Positions 62,494 through 64,000 of a DNA stretch of 64,000 bases are shown here, one piece after another (position 1 is the first letter of the stretch; the number at the start of each line of letters is the position of its first letter). Both the position numbers and the translations under genes were made by a program. The stretch spans positions 16,645 through 80,644 of the forward strand of contig SUXS01000018.1 in assembly GCA_015060865.1 (NCBI GenBank), read 5' to 3'. The DNA comes from Bacteroidales bacterium (GTDB lineage: Bacteria > Bacteroidota > Bacteroidia > Bacteroidales > Bacteroidaceae). The notes beneath the pieces were generated by a model. That model made no database searches and was not told the origin of the DNA. It saw only the letters and a program-made list of their open reading frames with translations.

Positions 62494-63843
62494 ATGCCAG
62501 AAGTAATTAAGTTACGAAAAGGCTTGGACATTAAACTTAAGGGAACAGCCGCTAAGGAGTTGGTTTCTGTAAAAGCATCGAAGCAGTACGCTCTCGTACC
62601 TGATGATTTTATAGGAGTGACTCCTAAAGTTGTTGTTGCTGAAGGTCAGAGTGTTAAGGCCGGGGAAGCTCTCTTTGTAGACAAGAAGCATCCCGAAGTG
62701 AAATTCGTCAGCCCCGTTTCCGGCACAGTAGCAGCTGTTAACCGCGGTGCCCGCCGTAAGGTGATGAGCGTTGTCGTTACTGCCAGTGACAAGCAGGAGT
62801 ATGTGGATTTCGGTGTGAAGAGTGTTCACTCACTCAATGGTGAGCAGGTGAAGCATGCATTGTTGGAGAGCGGTTTGTTCGCTTTCCTCCGCCAACGTCC
62901 CTACGACGTGGTGGCCAACCCCGAGAGCCGTCCCAAGGCTGTTTTCGTGTCGGCTTTCGACAGCAAGCCCCTCGCTCCCGATTTCGAGTATGTAATCAAG
63001 GGCAATGAGGTGGACTTCCAGGCTGGTCTCAGTGCGTTGGCCAAGTTGGCTCCTACGTTCCTCGGTGTTAGCAGCAAGCAGTCTGTGCCTGCTATTGCTG
63101 ATGCCAAGAATGTGGAGATTACCGTGTTTAAGGGCAAGCACCCCGCCGGTAACGTGGGTGTTCAGATCAACCATGTGAAGCCCATCAACAAGGGTGAGGT
63201 GGTATGGACCATCGGTGCCGAGGAGGTAATCTTCGTGGGTCGCCTGTTCAACAAGGGTGTCGTTGACCTTACCCGCACCATCGCCGTTGCTGGCTCACAG
63301 GTGGAGAATCCTGCCTACAGCAAGGTAATCCTCGGTGCACAGATTGGCGACATCGTAGGTGGCCGCATCAAGGGTGGTTGTGTCAACCGTATCATCAACG
63401 GTAACGTGCTCACCGGTCCCGTAGCAACAGAGGAGAGCTATCTCGGCGCATTCGCCAACATGGTGACTGTGATTCCCGACGGTAGCGACAAGCATGAGCT
63501 GCTCGGTTGGGCTATGCCCCGTTTCAAGGAGTTCAGCGTGAGCCGTGCTTACTTCAGCTTCCTCTGCCCCAATAGAGAATATGTGCTCGACGCTCGCCTC
63601 AAGGGTGAGGAGCGCCACATGATCAACTCCAACGAGTATGACAAGGTGTTCCCCATGGACATCTTCCCCGAATACCTCATCAAGGCAATCATTGCCGGCG
63701 ACATCGAGAAGATGGAGGCTGCAGGTATCTACGAGGTGGCTCCCGAGGACTTTGCATTGTGTGAATTTGTAGATTCGTCGAAACTTGAGTTGCAGCGCAT
63801 CGTCCGCGAAGGACTGATGAAGCTCCGCTCTGAAATGGAATAA
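62494..63843 (+). CDS. nqrA: Na+-translocating NADH:quinone reductase subunit A
   Basis: The 449-residue soluble subunit of Na+-NQR, the sodium-pumping entry point of the respiratory chain. MPEVIKLRKGLDIKLKGTA starts it, followed by the barrel-sandwich-like domain (VPDDFIGVTPKVVVAEGQSV, VKFVSPVSGTVAAVNRGARR). The block HELLGWAMPRFKEFSVSRAY is typical of NqrA. It carries no flavin-binding or Fe-S motif, as expected for this subunit. nqrB starts three bases after its stop. Codon use is C/G-ended. Confidence 0.96.
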   Translation: MPEVIKLRKGLDIKLKGTAAKELVSVKASKQYALVPDDFIGVTPKVVVAEGQSVKAGEALFVDKKHPEVKFVSPVSGTVAAVNRGARRKVMSVVVTASDKQEYVDFGVKSVHSLNGEQVKHALLESGLFAFLRQRPYDVVANPESRPKAVFVSAFDSKPLAPDFEYVIKGNEVDFQAGLSALAKLAPTFLGVSSKQSVPAIADAKNVEITVFKGKHPAGNVGVQINHVKPINKGEVVWTIGAEEVIFVGRLFNKGVVDLTRTIAVAGSQVENPAYSKVILGAQIGDIVGGRIKGGCVNRIINGNVLTGPVATEESYLGAFANMVTVIPDGSDKHELLGWAMPRFKEFSVSRAYFSFLCPNREYVLDARLKGEERHMINSNEYDKVFPMDIFPEYLIKAIIAGDIEKMEAAGIYEVAPEDFALCEFVDSSKLELQRIVREGLMKLRSEME

Positions 63844-63846
63844 GCT

Positions 63847-64000
63847 ATGGGATTAAGACAATTAGTAGATAAAATTAAGCCGAACTTCGAGAAAGGCGGT
63901 AAGTTCCAGGCTTTCCGTTCTGTGTTCGGCGGGTTCGAGACATTCCTCTTCGTGCCCAACCATACGGCTAAGAGTGGCTCAAATATCCATGACTGCTTCG
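63847..64000 (+). CDS. nqrB: Na+-translocating NADH:quinone reductase subunit B (partial)
   Basis: The first 51 residues (MGLRQLVDKIKPNFEKGGKF, then FGGFETFLFVPNHTAKSGSN) match the cytoplasmic N-terminus of NqrB, a membrane subunit with a covalent FMN. The rest lies beyond the window edge. It starts three bases after the nqrA stop, in the operon order nqrAB. Confidence 0.92.
   Translation, partial: MGLRQLVDKIKPNFEKGGKFQAFRSVFGGFETFLFVPNHTAKSGSNIHDCF

Overview
The window reads as a chromosomal segment of a Bacteroidales bacterium, of the Bacteroides/Prevotella type. The evidence is the recurrent TAnnTTTG promoter -7 element, a Rho factor with a large disordered N-terminal insertion, Na+-NQR genes, SusA-like and GH28/GH51 glycoside hydrolases, a Porin_10-type barrel, DUF4468, DUF4369-thioredoxin and DUF3805 proteins, and a tmRNA tag ending NYALAA. 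The genus cannot be fixed from the sequence alone. No phage, plasmid, insertion sequence or CRISPR array is visible. The content is mostly core chromosome interspersed with small repeat elements.

Layout: 1-5102 (minus) is the 5' part of an exopolysaccharide operon: initiating sugar transferase, SLBB export protein, Wzz-like chain-length protein, then an EpsG-like polymerase cut by the window edge. 5416-8132 (plus) holds fabD and a cytoplasmic GH13 amylase, separated by heptamer repeats. An ion channel (minus) and mltG (plus) follow. 10466-17614 (plus) carries an orphan adenine methyltransferase and an AddA/AddB-type recombination nuclease pair. 17840-21935 (minus) holds a CPBP protease, an acyltransferase, and a PH/ribbon-helix-helix/SPFH three-gene module. 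This stretch is the richest in repeats. 22200-24805 (minus) holds tRNA-His, a lipid kinase, miaA and ssrA (tmRNA). gdhA is at 25224.

26623-33781 contains a membrane-anchored AraC regulator, a GH28 pectinase and a very large secreted CotH/LTD protein that runs straight into fhs (33794-35461). panC-panD (minus), a beta-helix lipoprotein, rlmH, an EamA transporter, a GH51 arabinofuranosidase and ruvC follow. tRNA-Ala, a DegT aminotransferase and a Gfo/Idh/MocA oxidoreductase come next. 44806-49787 (minus) holds prs, a TlpA-like lipoprotein, a DUF4468 protein, a 55-residue membrane protein and a putative porin. glyS and an FKBP isomerase (plus), an ABC-F protein and a DUF3805 protein (minus), rho (plus), tamB (minus), and nqrA with the start of nqrB (plus) complete the window.

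The most unusual content is a set of small structured repeats: four 22-bp palindromes in exact register (20001-20088), inverted arrays of 10-bp GGAGTTAAA units (20768-20970), and heptamer arrays related to GTTGACC. The heptamers occur upstream of the amylase and again inside the coding sequence of the ABC-F linker. A G/C-rich palindrome has supplied the C-terminal codons of the acyltransferase. Candidate small genes include a 55-residue membrane protein, a 33-codon ORF coupled to the ion channel, and a 15-codon leader ORF before rho.
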